This document shows positions 10,407 to 22,234 of a stretch of DNA of 64,000 nt, piece after piece. Every line of letters begins with the position of its first letter. Positions within the stretch are counted from its first letter, which is position 1. Source of the stretch: [Phialemoniopsis] sp. UDSM-2020 (taxonomy: Eukaryota; Ascomycota; Sordariomycetes; Thyridiales; Thyridiaceae). Made by a program: the position numbers and the translations under genes. Location of the stretch: NCBI GenBank assembly GCA_018873225.1, contig JAEILZ010000006.1:558001-622000 (forward strand), written 5' to 3'. The notes below the pieces were generated by a model. It worked only from the letters and a program-made list of their open reading frames with translations. It had not been told where the DNA came from and searched no databases.

Positions 10407-11272
10407 AGCGCTATTTCCTCTTAATGGAAGGGCTCGACTGATCTGCGAAGCCAATCCTAGCTTGCGAACGAAGATCCCGCAAGCTTGGTACTAAAATTTA
10501 AGATGTTTTGGCGATTAGTCTGAAATAACCTGGTGTATATATTACTTTCCTTAGTTCACAAAATAATTACTAATATCTATTCGGGGAGACGGACTTTTCA
10601 AGATATACCTTGAATTCGCACCGGGTATCCTGCAACTTTGAAGCATCTGGAAAACTAGAGTCACATCATCAGTGCCTTCTAGTGCTTGAAGTTGGGTATA
10701 GAGAAAAGAGAAACAAGTGTCAAATCAAAGGACCAAGCTATCGACCGTAATACTTAGACTGCAAGGAAGGACACACGCAGGAACTTTATTTTCCTCTCGC
10801 CCACACCAGGTGATGGAGCAAATATCACAAACGAGAAAGACTGACTGAAGTATCGAAGAAAAAGAAAAAAAGAAAAACAAAAGCAACAGTACAATCTCCA
10901 AGTACCCAAAGCAGTTCAGAAAGCATCGCGCAAAAGAAGGTGTTCTGACAAGGCATTTTTCAAAGTGCCCCCCACTGTAGCTAAGTGTGCAATGGCAGGG
11001 ATGGCTGTCTGCGTGGACATTCACTATTGGGCACGCCTCCCGTGCTGCGGCCAGCTGATGCGACTGTTGGCTTTTGGAGGGTGGGACTCAGATGTCATTT
11101 GCTGCCACCATCTTGGCAGGCATTTCCTCAGGCGCTCCTCATTTTGAGCGTTTTCAGCCTCGCGCGCGTTTCTTCTTTGCCATTTCCCCTCGTCATCACA
11201 CCGAAAAGAAAACCCTACGCCAGGCTTCTCCATCGCAGACGGAACACGACCCAAGCGGTGCTGTATACCACC
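10407..11272. other. Spacer between F-box and NACHT genes
   Basis: An AT-rich 3' flank of the F-box gene is followed by the second copy of the STAND-flanking repeat (10943-11137) and then 136 bp of leader before the NACHT start. A purine-rich tract of A and G lies at about 10853-10885. No gene is seen. Confidence 0.55.
10943..11137 (+). repeat. STAND-flanking direct repeat, copy 2
   Basis: This is the partner of 7438-7632, in the same orientation on the plus strand. Shared blocks are GCGTGGACATTC (11011-11022) and a block around GGAGGGTGGGAC, starting near 11077. It forms the proximal promoter or leader of the NACHT gene. Confidence 0.7.
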
Positions 11273-14200
11273 ATGGAAGCTCTCAGCGTCGCTGCCAACA
11301 TTGCTGCCATCATACAGCTCGCGGATCGAGTCATCGACCTGTGCAAATACTATCTCGGGGCAGCCCATGACGCGCCATCAGACCTGCGCCTAATTCTTCT
11401 CGAGACCTCTGCGGTGCGGACGATACTAGATAACATCAACTTCTTAGAAGAAAGTGGCCATGCTCCCAAGGCATTGAAGAACTTCGACAATGACCGCAGC
11501 CCCATTCAGGGTTGTCGAAATGCGATCGCTGAGATCGAGACGCTCCTCCCACCACGAACAGCCAAAACCCGCTCCGGCTCTCGACGAAAGAAGCAGAAGA
11601 TAGAGGATGTTTTGCGCGTACTTGCGTGGCCTTTCAAGGAGAACAAGGCACGAAAGCTGCTTAGGGAACTGTCAGAGTACAAAAGCACAATCAACACGGC
11701 CCTGACAACTGAGCTACTGTGAGTTCGCTGTTAGGCCGGGTACGTGCAAGGGGTATCTGAGGCTGACTGAGAATGTAGTGACGGCGTGAATGACATCAAG
11801 AGCACCACACGTAGGATAGAAACAACCTTGACGGGTAAGATCTGTCTTGAGACGCGATTTGTTCTGTACTAATCCCGGTTTCCAGACGTCCAGAAACATC
11901 AAGTCTACGAATGGCTCCGTGATACAGACCCATCGCCCCTCCACCACAGAGCGTGCGAGCAGTATGAGAGCGGCACAGGCAACTGGATGCTCCGAACCGA
12001 TGAATGGGAGGCTTGGATTTCAGGTAAGGCGCGATGCGTGTGGATCCACGGCATTCCAGGTGCCGGAAAGACAGTTCTTCTCTCGCACCTAATCCAGGAA
12101 GCAGAGAAAACTTACAACCGCTCCGCGTCCCAGAGTATGTTAGTGTACTACTATTGCTATTTCGGCCACGATCAGGACGAGGCGACACCATTCTTAAAGT
12201 GGATCATCTCTCAAGTGTGTCGAACCACTTCGATTCCTGCGGTTGTCTTCGATGCCTACCAGCGAGGCAGGCAACTCTCCGTGGCCGAGCTTCTCGACAT
12301 CCTGGAAACAGTCATTGAAAAGATTGGCACTCTTCATATTTTTCTCGACGCGATCGATGAAAGCAAATCTAGAGGAAACCTCCTCCGCGTGATACGCGAT
12401 CTTGCCACTGATATCCGATTCGATAAGATTTACATCATGGCGACCAGCCGCGAATATGTCGAGATCGAAGACATCATGTCCGTCTTCTCTCGCAGGGTGT
12501 CAATGAGGAATCCTTTTCTTGACGATGACATCAAGCTGTATATCCGTTCCAGAATCTCAAGCCATTCAGTGCTGCGAAACTGGCCTGAAGCCATGCAGTT
12601 GGAGATTTATAATGCCTTGTCTGAGAAGGCTCATGGAATGTGAGTACCCGTGCTGTCGCGCCCTCCTGATACGTACGACTAATACAACTCATGTAGGTTT
12701 CGCTGGGTCGTGTGTCAGCTCGATGTACTGAGACGGCTGAAATGTGACGCTGCTGTTATCAGAACTGCTCTGGCCAGGCTTCCAGAAACCCTCGATAAGA
12801 GTTACGAACAGATCTTCTGCACTATACCAATTCACTCGCGCTTGTCTGTGCGTCTGACTCTTCAATGGTTACACGCACATTCCAAGTTCTGTAACAGAGC
12901 TCCACTTGAAAAGTCTGACCTCGGAGAACTCATTTCCTATCACGTTTCGCGTTATAGCAATGGGCAGGATATCGGCCAGTACACTTCTCAAGCGATCCTG
13001 GAGCTTTGCGGGTGTCTGATCACGACTGAGGACGAAACAATATACTTCGCGCATTACACAGTCTGGGAATTTCTCGTCTCTCCTTGGATTAGAGAGAGCT
13101 CCGCAAGCTTCTTTTACGTCCATGAAGCGCAATCAATTCCGGACTGTTTGAGTATCATTCTTGAAGTTCTCGCGGATCATGGAGTGAAAGACAACCTTGG
13201 GGGAAATACAGACCAGGCGAATCAAGTCTATCACGTCGACAAATCTCATATATACCTGGCCTGCTTAAACGTCTTCTGCGATTCATTCTTTATTTGCCGC
13301 TTTTCAGATCATGTCAATGCAGTATTATGCAAGCAACCTCGGCTTGAGCGACTGCTGAAAGAAATTTTCGACTCTAGGGGGTCTGCTTTCAAGATGTTTG
13401 TGAAAAGCTCCCTGTCTCAAATGTCGGGACTAATCGAGGATATCGACCTGCCTAACATGTACTGGAATATTCGCCCCATCTCGCCTACAGCTGAGGCCTT
13501 CGCACTCTACAACTTGGTAATCTTCTATCTATATCTTCCGGACGGCCTCGACTACCGCAATCAACTTGCACAAGCAATAGAGAACCGAAAAGAAATGTTT
13601 TACTGCCAGATTGAAGTGGCTCTACCTCTTCAACACCAGCTTGGGTCTCACGGCGATTGCCAATGGGTCACGCTGCGAGGCAGTATCTTGGAAATTCTGA
13701 CTTATTTCTCGTTTTTTGGCTTGCTTGTCGACGGTTCACAAGGCCCTAAGCCTCTTCTCATGGACTTCATCCATCTGATACCCCCGGACTTCGATCTTAC
13801 AACTCTGCTGCTTACCGCGACAGGACGTCATCACTCTAGATCCTGCAGTGCATGCTCGGACGGGCTTTCGTATGCGTGTGACGTGCTTGAAGTTTTTCTT
13901 CATGGGGATATCCTCTGTCATGGGTTCCAATCGCCCGTCACGCCATTACAGATCGCGGTTGTCAATAGAGATCCAACGGCTGTGATACTCTTGCTTGATG
14001 CAGGAGCAGATCCTAACGGTGTCGGCGATTGTGATAAGGCTTTTCCAGGAAGAGGAATGTTCCATGCAATGTTCAATCACCTTCATGGATTAAGCCCTCT
14101 CTACATCCTACATCATATTGACGTAGTCCAAGAATTAATGCGGCCGAAAACTTTAGATAACCGAGATGATACACATGCGATCAAGGGGAAAGAAGGGCTC

Positions 14201-14383
14201 CAACTGGACTCATTGAACGAAGTAATTGAGGAAATCCTTCTGGAAAATGGTGCAAGAGAATTCAGAGCACCTTGTAGGGAAAGTGGTGCGTGGATCTGCG
14301 ATGAAGGCGGGGAAGGTGTTGAACATTCCTGCCAATCATGGAGAGCTTCTGGTCATCAACGTTGGTTGGACACTATCCTTTAG
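11273..14383 (+). CDS. STAND protein with NACHT ATPase and ankyrin-like C-terminus
   Basis: Four exons (11273-11718, 11779-11834, 11886-12639, 12697-14383) give 980 residues. The N-terminal ~150 residues are a helical fungal STAND N-domain with a basic linker. The NACHT core has P-loop GIPGAGKT (223-230), Walker B LHIFLDAIDES (about 315-325) and sensor ATSRE. Beyond about 400 a winged-helix-like region follows, with one clear ankyrin repeat near 835, TPLQIAVVNRDPTAVILL, then LLDAGADPNG. NACHT-ankyrin proteins are a common class of fungal NLR-like receptors; HET-E and HNWD relatives act in allorecognition. A role in non-self response is inferred. The second exon is only 56 nt. It opens away from the NB-ARC STAND gene 4 kb upstream. 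Confidence 0.85.
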
Positions 14384-15045
14384 ATTGCTCTAAGGGACTT
14401 CCTGTGGCTACTCAGTACAGAGCACCTGCCATCGAGCAACGGAAAGTATCGTTTCAAAGACAACAAGATCATTCGCCGGAATAGAAATAGATATCCTTAA
14501 GCATAGGAGGTGTCACTTTCACTCGAGTCAATATGTTTAATAACGTGGAAAATTGTACTTTTGTGATCGCACTCGAACTCCGTACTATTTCACTGTTTGA
14601 TTGGGGTTACCTACAGATGTGTTCGAGCTCTACGCTAGAAAGATGGTTGATGACCAGCTTGATCCACTTAACGTGTCAGCTATCTCAGTGTGACCATCGG
14701 AGCAAGATGCACTCTATGATGGTGACATAATAGTGGCGTCAAGCTCGTCACGCTTCCAGAGGAGCTTCATTGCTTCGCCAAATATCACTGCGCCGTTGTC
14801 GGTCAGCTTCCAAGGTTGAATGAGGGTTAGACTAATAAAGCCTGTGCGGGATTGTGGTGCGCCGAGGCAGCCTGTTGTGGAACCTGAGGGCCTTGGGTTT
14901 CCCCCTTGGTCTTTGGAATGCCCCACGTGCATTAAAAAACCACCTAATAGGCTTTCTGTCGTAACCCTGTCGTCGACCTCTATCTTAACGCCGATCCTTA
15001 GCATCCCTTCACCAGACACCATACTTTCCCACAGAGAACCGTATT
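14384..15045. other. Spacer upstream of the oxygenase gene
   Basis: No gene or clear repeat is seen. It comprises the 3' flank of the NACHT gene and the promoter side of the 2-oxoglutarate oxygenase gene, with short open frames only. Confidence 0.5.
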
Positions 15046-16077
15046 ATGAAGGCGGAGATGGATGGGACAAGATCATCGCCAGATACACGTGGCGGCGGCA
15101 GTGATGACGGCGCTATTGCGCCCCCACCACCCCGCCCGCCGCCATTTCTGAGCCAGGAAGATGTCGCGTATCTCGCTCACCAGGGCCATCTGAACGTCCA
15201 CCTGCCGCCCCATCTTCAAGACCTGTACGACAAGCTCTTCTCTCTGTGTGACACCTTCTTCCGCCTGCCCGCCGAGGAAAAGTCGCGGCCGTACCCGTGC
15301 ACGGCGCCGAGCCCCGCAGAGCAGGGGTACTGCCACCTCGAGGGCGAGAAGCAGTTCATCACCCTGCGCCATCTCTACGGACCCTTGTCGGACGACTCAT
15401 CGCCGTTGAACATTACCGTATCTCAGGTATGGTGCGAGACGGTCACGTTCCTGTCCCGCGTGCTGGGCGACATCAGTGACCTGCTCGAGATCTCGCCGAC
15501 GGCCTGGGAGGATCAGATTACCGATAGCCGGGTGCTGCCCACGAGCAAAAGAGACTCGTCGCCAACGATGATGCGCCTATTCAGATACGAGCCCAAGACA
15601 GGGGTAGCGGACCCGCATCGAGACTTGGGGCTGTTGACCCTATGTGTTTGCAGGGGCAGGGGGCTGCAGGTATGGGATCGGGATGTAGAGCCAGCGAAGG
15701 GTGAGCAGGAACAGAAGAGCATGAGCGCAGAAGAAAGGGCCGCATTCATCGAGATGGAACGGGCGCGTCGATGGAAGGACGCCGGGTCAGTTGCCTTGCT
15801 GGCTGGAGACTCGCTACGTGTGCTTAGTGGCAACCGCGTCACATCAGGTATGCATCGTGTCGTCGGGAACGAGAACGGCAGAGATAGCATGGTATTCGCG
15901 CTGAGAGCAACGAGTAAGGGGACGATAGACTTGGAGAAATTCGGAGGTTTTGGTACCGTTGAGGCCAAGGCTTTGTGGCACGGTATCAGTCACAAGAGGG
16001 TCAATGTCAATCTCCGGCAAGATGTGCGGGATAACATGCGAGAGAAGTTGAACGGGACTCATCAGGCCATTGCATAG
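15046..16077 (+). CDS. 2-oxoglutarate/Fe(II)-dependent oxygenase
   Basis: A single exon of 343 residues. The double-stranded beta-helix iron site is visible: HxD in PHRDLG (H191, D193) and the distal His in GMHRVV (H270). A downstream Arg of the R-x-S type in GRDS (about 280) is expected to bind 2-oxoglutarate. This is the isopenicillin-N-synthase-like layout, with a DIOX_N-type N-terminal half; a proline-rich segment (about 26-33) precedes it. Such fungal enzymes hydroxylate or desaturate small molecules, often in secondary metabolism; no biosynthetic partner is adjacent, so the substrate is unknown. The start ATG is the first in a long open frame. Confidence 0.88.
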   Translation: MKAEMDGTRSSPDTRGGGSDDGAIAPPPPRPPPFLSQEDVAYLAHQGHLNVHLPPHLQDLYDKLFSLCDTFFRLPAEEKSRPYPCTAPSPAEQGYCHLEGEKQFITLRHLYGPLSDDSSPLNITVSQVWCETVTFLSRVLGDISDLLEISPTAWEDQITDSRVLPTSKRDSSPTMMRLFRYEPKTGVADPHRDLGLLTLCVCRGRGLQVWDRDVEPAKGEQEQKSMSAEERAAFIEMERARRWKDAGSVALLAGDSLRVLSGNRVTSGMHRVVGNENGRDSMVFALRATSKGTIDLEKFGGFGTVEAKALWHGISHKRVNVNLRQDVRDNMREKLNGTHQAIA

Positions 16078-16944
16078 GTATGAAGTCGTGGCTGCATGTA
16101 TACATACTTTTCCATATCTAAAGTTAGGGTGTGGCGATCTTGAAAATGGCCTTTGCAGTCGAACCAAGGTGGAAAGCTTGTAAAGAATATCAGCTTCGGG
16201 GTCCAAGCCTTGACAATATCAATAGCATATAGCACGGAGTTGATGTTGTGGGACCGGGAGATTGCCGGCCCAGATTGCCAAATGACTTTTATATCAGCAA
16301 CTCATGCCCAGATCGGTTTTCAGCGATGAGTGTAAGGATACCGACGGCTTGCCCCTGGCGCGGTGTTCGTACCTGAGCCCAGACATCTTTGACCCAAGCG
16401 ATCGACAGAGTGTGGTAATGTATGACATCGCCCCGGTAGCGGTGCCCTGTCCGTATTATGTCTCTTAACGAAGTGGCTTGAAGCAGATACAGGACCGGCC
16501 CGGTGCGGCTTATCTATCACATACGTTCCGGCTGCATTGCCGGGTCCATAATTATGCTGGCACCTATTCTCTCCGGAGAACAAGATCCCTGAACTAGACG
16601 CGGGGTAGCGTTGAATTACGTCGTGAGCTGGTGGCTAGTTTAGGGGCAAGATGTGAAGGTAGGGGACAAGGGGATGAGGGTGTGGAAGGTGGTGAAGGCC
16701 GCCTCGTTATAACGATAGCTACCAGAAAGCTCCCACCACGAAGGGTCTTGGTCCACACAAAGGGCTCAGGTACGCCCCACCGATCGTATGCGGCTTGAAC
16801 TTCTTGATTCAAGTCACAGTATCTCTATCTCGAAAGTCTGGGGTCTAGCTTCGAGTACACCGCTGCTTTCGTAGCTTCTATGTGTACCAAGCCAGAGCGC
16901 AACACCGAGGGGAAGCTGTCTCGCCGGAGAGCAAATCTTACGAT
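16078..16944. other. Spacer, no gene seen
   Basis: An 867-bp gap between the oxygenase and the DFR-like reductase. No conserved open frame, repeat or RNA gene was recognised. It serves as the 3' flank and the reductase promoter. Confidence 0.5.
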
Positions 16945-18210
16945 ATGAGCAAGGTTCTCCTGACTGGTGAGCAACTACCTCTCTTATCCAGAGAAACCTG
17001 AGAACATTTGTATGATGCTAAGATGACAAATAGGCGGAAACGGGTTTGCCGCCACTCATGTCCTGAATTGTCTGCTAGCACATGGGTAAATCAACGTTTT
17101 GCCCTGGCTCACAAGGACATATCGACTGACGATGAGATCATGTCCATTAGATATACAGTCGTGACCACTGTGAGATCAAAGGCAAAAGGCGAACAAGTGC
17201 TCGGATCACAAGAAGATACCCCGAAGGAAAGGCTCTCATACGTTGTGGTTGACGACATTTCTAGAAGTGGTGCTTTTGACGAGGTTGGTTGCATTACACC
17301 TTGCTTCAGGTAGAAAGGTTCAACCTGACAATTACCTCATGCAGGCTGTGAAGACCGAACCGCCATTTGACTATGTCATCCATACCGCGTCTCCATTTCC
17401 AGGCAAAGTCGAGGACCCAGTCAAGGACGTTCTCGATCCGGCTATCCGAGGCACAGTCGGCATTCTTCAATCTGTTAAATCTTACGCTCCAACAGTCAAG
17501 CGCGTTGTCATCACCTCGTCATTTGCAGCTATCGTCAACAACGACTCGCCTCCGAAGGTCTACGACGAGACTTCGTGGAACCCCATAACTTGGGCGCAGG
17601 CTGCTTCGGATCCTTCGAATGCATATCGCGGTAGCAAGGTGAAGCAGATACGCCTCTTGAAAGAAATTTCGCATATAGCTGACTAGCAGGTGGCATCTCA
17701 CAGGCACTGGCAGAAAGATCTGCCTGGGACTTCGTTCGAGACGAGCACCCTAGCTTCGAGCTAGTTACGATATGCCCGCCACTCGTATACGGCCCCGTCG
17801 CGCACCACCTTACCAACCTTGACAGCCTCAACACCTCCAACACGCGGATACGAGACTTCATTCAGGGAAAGGTTGCAGGGCCCGAGTTACCGCCAACTGG
17901 CACCTTTCTGTTCACTGACGTCCGGGACCTGGCATTGGCCCACGTTAAAGCACTCGTTGCACCGGACGCAGCAGGTCGACGATTCTTCATCACTGGAGGT
18001 CACTGTTCCAACAAGGCCATCGTGGATGCCATACGGAAGAGACACCCTGAGCTCGAGAGTCGACTTCCTCGCGACCCGATCGACGACTTTCCTGGCGATG
18101 TTTATGGATATGACAACTCGATGGCCAGAGAGATGCTGGGTATTAGCTTTAGATCACTAGAAGAGTGCATAGGGGATACAGCTGATTCTCTACTAAGCCT
18201 GGGCGCATGA
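16945..18210 (+). CDS. NAD(P)-dependent reductase/epimerase, dihydroflavonol-4-reductase-like
   Basis: Five exons (16945-16966, 17034-17085, 17151-17283, 17345-17638, 17704-18210) give 335 residues. The first exon is only 22 nt and ends within the Rossmann motif TGGNGFAATHV. The catalytic YRGSK (Y163, K167) sits at the end of exon 4, and CPPLVYGP follows, both standard for the extended SDR family that includes dihydroflavonol 4-reductases, cinnamoyl-CoA reductases and yeast GRE2-type methylglyoxal reductases. It reduces a carbonyl substrate with NADPH; which one cannot be told. The third intron starts GTTGGT, a weaker donor. Exon phases all fit. Confidence 0.85.
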
Positions 18211-18800
18211 TAGTAGCAATGCAACAATAGCATCTCGTCAGGGTTGAGGTGATTCGGGGGGAAAAGATAGAAATGATCGATAAACCAGCGACGGCCACAT
18301 CCTTGAATCATTATTACACTTCGATCCTCGACATGTCACCCGTTCTCTCATTGCCATTGCATCTGCAAAGTTGACTCAGTTTGGCTATGGGCGTCTGATT
18401 CTTGACCGGTCAACAACCTGCGAAAAACTCCACGGTGAGTACTTGGGTGACGGCAATGACGGCAAGGACCACGAGACGCGCCAACGGGATCCGGATATGC
18501 ATCTCAGCCCCTGTACAACGATATGGCGGAAGTAGTTTCGTTTTACCAAGATGATCGTCCGGGGCCACGGAGTTTCACGTGCGTTGCGGATGGGGCGAGC
18601 GGGCTTCTCCGATACCGCCGACCCCACACCTGGGCGGAGGCTCCCACTAGCTGACAGGCTTGGCGGTTCAACGTCCAACGCTGATGATGATACCGTACCG
18701 GCTTTACTGACCTAGTATATTATGCCAGGGTGTTTGAACAGGCCGTACACCTCGTAATCGATAGGCCAGTGCACTGTACGTCGTTATCAAGCCGCCAAGT
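18211..18800. other. Spacer, no gene seen
   Basis: A 590-bp gap between the DFR-like gene and the HAD gene. No gene or repeat is supported; it holds the 3' flank and the promoter of the HAD gene. Confidence 0.5.
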
Positions 18801-19660
18801 ATGTCATCATCACAAAACAAGCACGTCGTCTTTGACGTCGTAGGTACGTCAAGTATGCCCTAAGCCAAGCCCTTGCAATGCTGACTGGGAACAACGACAG
18901 GAACGTGCGTGTCCTACGAAGCGTTCTTCGAAGCTATCGAAACCCGCCTGGGAGATTGCTTCAGGGAACGCAACATCGGAAGCCGCCTCTTCGGATACGC
19001 ATGGATGGAAGCCGGCGAGAAAGAGTACACCTATCTAAGCTTGTCCGGCAAATACCTCAAGTTCTTCGATATTTTCCGCGCCATCTTCTATCGCACACTC
19101 AGACAAGCCGGCATTACGGAGCCGCGGAGTTTTGCGACCGACGAGGACCGAGAGTTCCTACTGGCGTCGTATCGTACCCTCCGACCACGAGAGGGGCTGA
19201 GGGAGTGCTTCGACAAGCTGCGCAGCGCGGGCTTCACTGTCTGGGCCCTGACGGCCGGTGACACCGAGCGCGTGGCCGGTTACCTATCGGCAGGCGGTGT
19301 AGACTTCCCGTCCGACAAGTTCGTCTCGTGCGACACCATCGGCGTGGGCAAGCCGTGTCCCGAGTCGTACCAACACATCATCGACAAGTTTCCGAAGAGT
19401 GAGCAGCCGCTTGACTTATGGTTTGCTGCGGCTCACATGTGGGACTCTGCCGGGGCCCGGAATTGTGGGTAGGTTCAATCTCCTAGCTTAATATGTTGAT
19501 GTTTGGGCGGCGACTAATTTGATGCTGCAGTTTTAAGGGAGCTTGGGCTTCGATGTGGGAGACCGAACCTTGTCTCGAGATCTACGGTGATATGGAGGTC
19601 ATTGCAGACAGTCTGCCAAGCATGGCCGACGGTATCGTCAACTACAAACCTTCTAAGTAG
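18801..19660 (+). CDS. HAD-superfamily hydrolase, haloacid-dehalogenase type
   Basis: Three exons (18801-18843, 18901-19468, 19531-19660) give 246 residues. Motif I is FDVVGT with nucleophile D12; the DxxGT form without a second Asp is typical of L-2-haloacid dehalogenase and related phosphatases. Motif II is the ALTAGD region, motif III has the Lys of VGKPCPE, and motif IV is AAAHMWDSAGAR. The enzyme would hydrolyse a small halo-acid or phospho-substrate through an aspartyl intermediate in the cytosol. It converges with the FAD oxidase gene across only 275 bp. The exact substrate is unknown. Confidence 0.85.
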
Positions 19661-19935
19661 GCTCAATTGAACATAATCACAGTACGGCTATGCTCCAGAG
19701 GTGACATGATAAGAATCGTAATTTGCAATATTTGGCTTCGTTACAGTGGTGTTACAGTGGTGCTCTCTGCATTGACAATGTCGTGTCGATGATCGATGCC
19801 GCTAGTAGTCAGTGCATCTCGCACTCTTGTTCAATGGACTTAGAGAATAATCCATCTCATTTTGACGGAATTCTACTGTTTTCAGTCGGCGTCAGTACTT
19901 CACTATGCTGTATTGACCTGAGCTGACTTCATACA

Positions 19936-21511
19936 CTACAGCCTCGCCCTCGCCTTGTTTCCGTAATCACGCTCATGGCCCTCCAGAACATCATTCTTGG
20001 TACTAGCCAATCGCTCTTTAGTGATCTTGAACAGAGATGGCACCCCTGTCTCCTCAAAGCTCTTCCCCTCCAACAACATCTCCACTATAGCCTTTGCAGA
20101 GAGCAGGATCAAAGGCATACCGTGCCCAGAGAACCCAGCAAGAGCCATTTGACCCGACTTGTCCGGCATCTCGCCAACGTGGGGCATGAAATCCGAGCTG
20201 TACCCCATGACTAGAACAGTATGTCAATACTACGTTGCAGTGATACAACATCGGAATTGCTTCAACTTACTCCCTGTCCAGACTCTATCCGTATAGGCGC
20301 CACTGTCTTCCCAGCCGATGAAGGTCCTTTGCATCAGTCCATCAAAGTGGGCCGTGGCAGGCTCTATCAGTTTGCTATCATCCCATACATTGTACCAATG
20401 TGATCGATCAGGCCAGAAGTTCGGCTTGGCGCCACCCACGATGATACTGCCGTCGTTTCGCGGAATCAAGTAGTCGTACATGCCCCTGCCGTGTCGAATG
20501 CTGTAGGTCTGAGGCAAAAATGGTGCTTGGCGCCCCTTGGGAACGACGATGCGGCTACAGATGCCTCTTACAGGGATGATGCGGTCCTTGAACTGCGGTA
20601 CCAGCCTCGATGTGTACGCATTCGTGGCATACAGAACTTTCTTGGTCTTGATTGATCCTCGGTCGGTGGTGACCAGCCAACGCCCGTCGTCCAGCGGCGC
20701 TTCAGATACACTGGTAACGGGAGTGTGAGTCTGCAGGTTAGCACCTTTCGCCACCGCGCCTGCGAGGAGGTGCATCACGAGCTTGTATGGCCAAATGTGG
20801 CCTGCCGTGAAAGTGAAGCAGTTCAGAGCTCCTTTGACGCCGGAGACCTATCAGCTATAGTTAGTCACTGGCAGCAAGGACCAGTTGGTTGCGACTGAAC
20901 ATACCCGCTCTGCATTCTTCCGAGAGGTGTAGTGTACATCCTTGAGGTTGGCCACACCCGACTTGGCCAGGATCTCAAAGGCCTCATCGGTCTCTTTGGC
21001 AAGTTCCTCATCTAGTATCGCATCGCAAGCTCGAGTCAATGTGAACTGGCAGTCTATATTTTCCTTTTCTACCAACTCTTTGACGGCCAATACTTGCGAC
21101 GCTTCAAAGTTGGCAACCTCGACAGCCGCACGTACACCGAACTTCTTGATGTATGCTGGCATGTTGAAGTAAACATCGGGTTTTAGATGACCGCCTGTCC
21201 CAAGGTTAGTTTCTCCGAAGCCTTACCATACGTTGCGGAGCAACAGCTTGGCTAGAGTTCTTACCATTTCGAGCAGTAGCGCCAGAACAGGCTTCTCGAG
21301 CTTCGAGAATCACAACAGACGGAGGAGTCGGGTTGTCGGCGCAGATGTAATGCGCAAGGGCGGCGCCCGCAAAGCCAGCGCCAACAATGACAATATCGCT
21401 CTCAGTAGGTAAGTCTTTGGTGCTGCGGTGGCTGTCCAGCTCATGAAGCTCGGTCCTCCAGAATGGTTTCGTAGAGTCGAGAACTGGGACGGGCCCTTGC
21501 TGCTCAGACAT
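19936..21511 (-). CDS. FAD-dependent oxidoreductase, DAO family
   Basis: Four exons (21511-21265, 21194-20905, 20847-20271, 20210-19936) give 462 residues. The dinucleotide-binding motif VGAGFAG (GxGxxG, 44-49) follows a ~38-residue leader, and the C-terminus has the DAO-type GFSGHGMPL segment that closes the flavin site. The family includes sarcosine, D-amino-acid and glycine oxidases and related dehydrogenases. It would oxidise a C-N bond of an amine or amino acid with FAD. It is transcribed divergently from a Dal5-type permease, and their shared promoter has GATA motifs, suggesting import and oxidation of a nitrogen compound. Upstream in-frame codons exist, but the chosen ATG gives the normal family length. 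Confidence 0.85.
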
Positions 21512-21615
21512 GACGGCGACACGGCTGGTTTGCACAGCAGAGTAGTGATAGCTTGCCACTTCGAGCAATTGACGTCGTTGACTACTGCAAGTCGACGGCA
21601 GCCCACCGCAGTTGC

Positions 21616-21936
21616 TGATAAAGTTTGGAGGCACTGATATCGGGTCTAGATGACTAGGATGGCTTGGCTGACCGGAATTGCAAAGAACCCCATACAGATA
21701 AGCTTGAGTCAAGTCTCGTTCCGACGTGTGTCTTTACTCCGCAGTTGAAATCATCTCGCCTCAGATTGCCGGTCCGGCTCCGCACCCCTCCCCCGCAACT
21801 CGGTCCTGCGCGTCAATTGCGTTATCAAGATCGGGGATTACCGAGGTGCTATCACTGTTTCGAAAGGTGTGGGGAATTTGATGGACTAGTTTCTAGGCGA
21901 AGGGCTAAGGATCAACAACCCCCAGGATTCTTATCT
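21616..21936. promoter_or_regulatory. GATA-factor site cluster in a divergent promoter
   Basis: Three HGATAR matches lie in the 723-bp region between the FAD oxidase and the permease: TGATAA at 21616-21621, TTATCA at 21822-21827 and TTATCT at 21931-21936. In ascomycetes, clustered HGATAR sites are bound by AreA/NIT2-type nitrogen regulators. The motif is short, so this is suggestive only. No gene lies in the remainder of the spacer. Confidence 0.4.
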
Positions 21937-22234
21937 TTCAGTGCCAGAGAACCCGCTTAAATGAATATTTCGGGGAAAACTGCTCGTTTCCAAATCCTGG
22001 GGTGGTGGGCCAGTTCTGAGTTGAAAAGGATTCAAGTTGCCCACTGTTTCCACGTTCCCCAGATCGAGACTTGCAATTGACCATCCAAGTCCATCGAAGG
22101 GCGTCGGTCTCGAAATCACTCTGTCTTTGGTCAGATATTGCCTCACGTCCAAGCCTGTAATTTCCGTCTATCCTTTCAAGAACCACACGAAACCCCGGAT
22201 TTCGGTACCAAGGCGCAAGGTCGACCATTCTGCC

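Noticed and set aside
7438..11137. RIP as the explanation for divergence of the STAND-flanking repeats
   Set aside because: Differences between the two copies go in both directions and include transversions and indels, unlike the tannase-flanking repeats.
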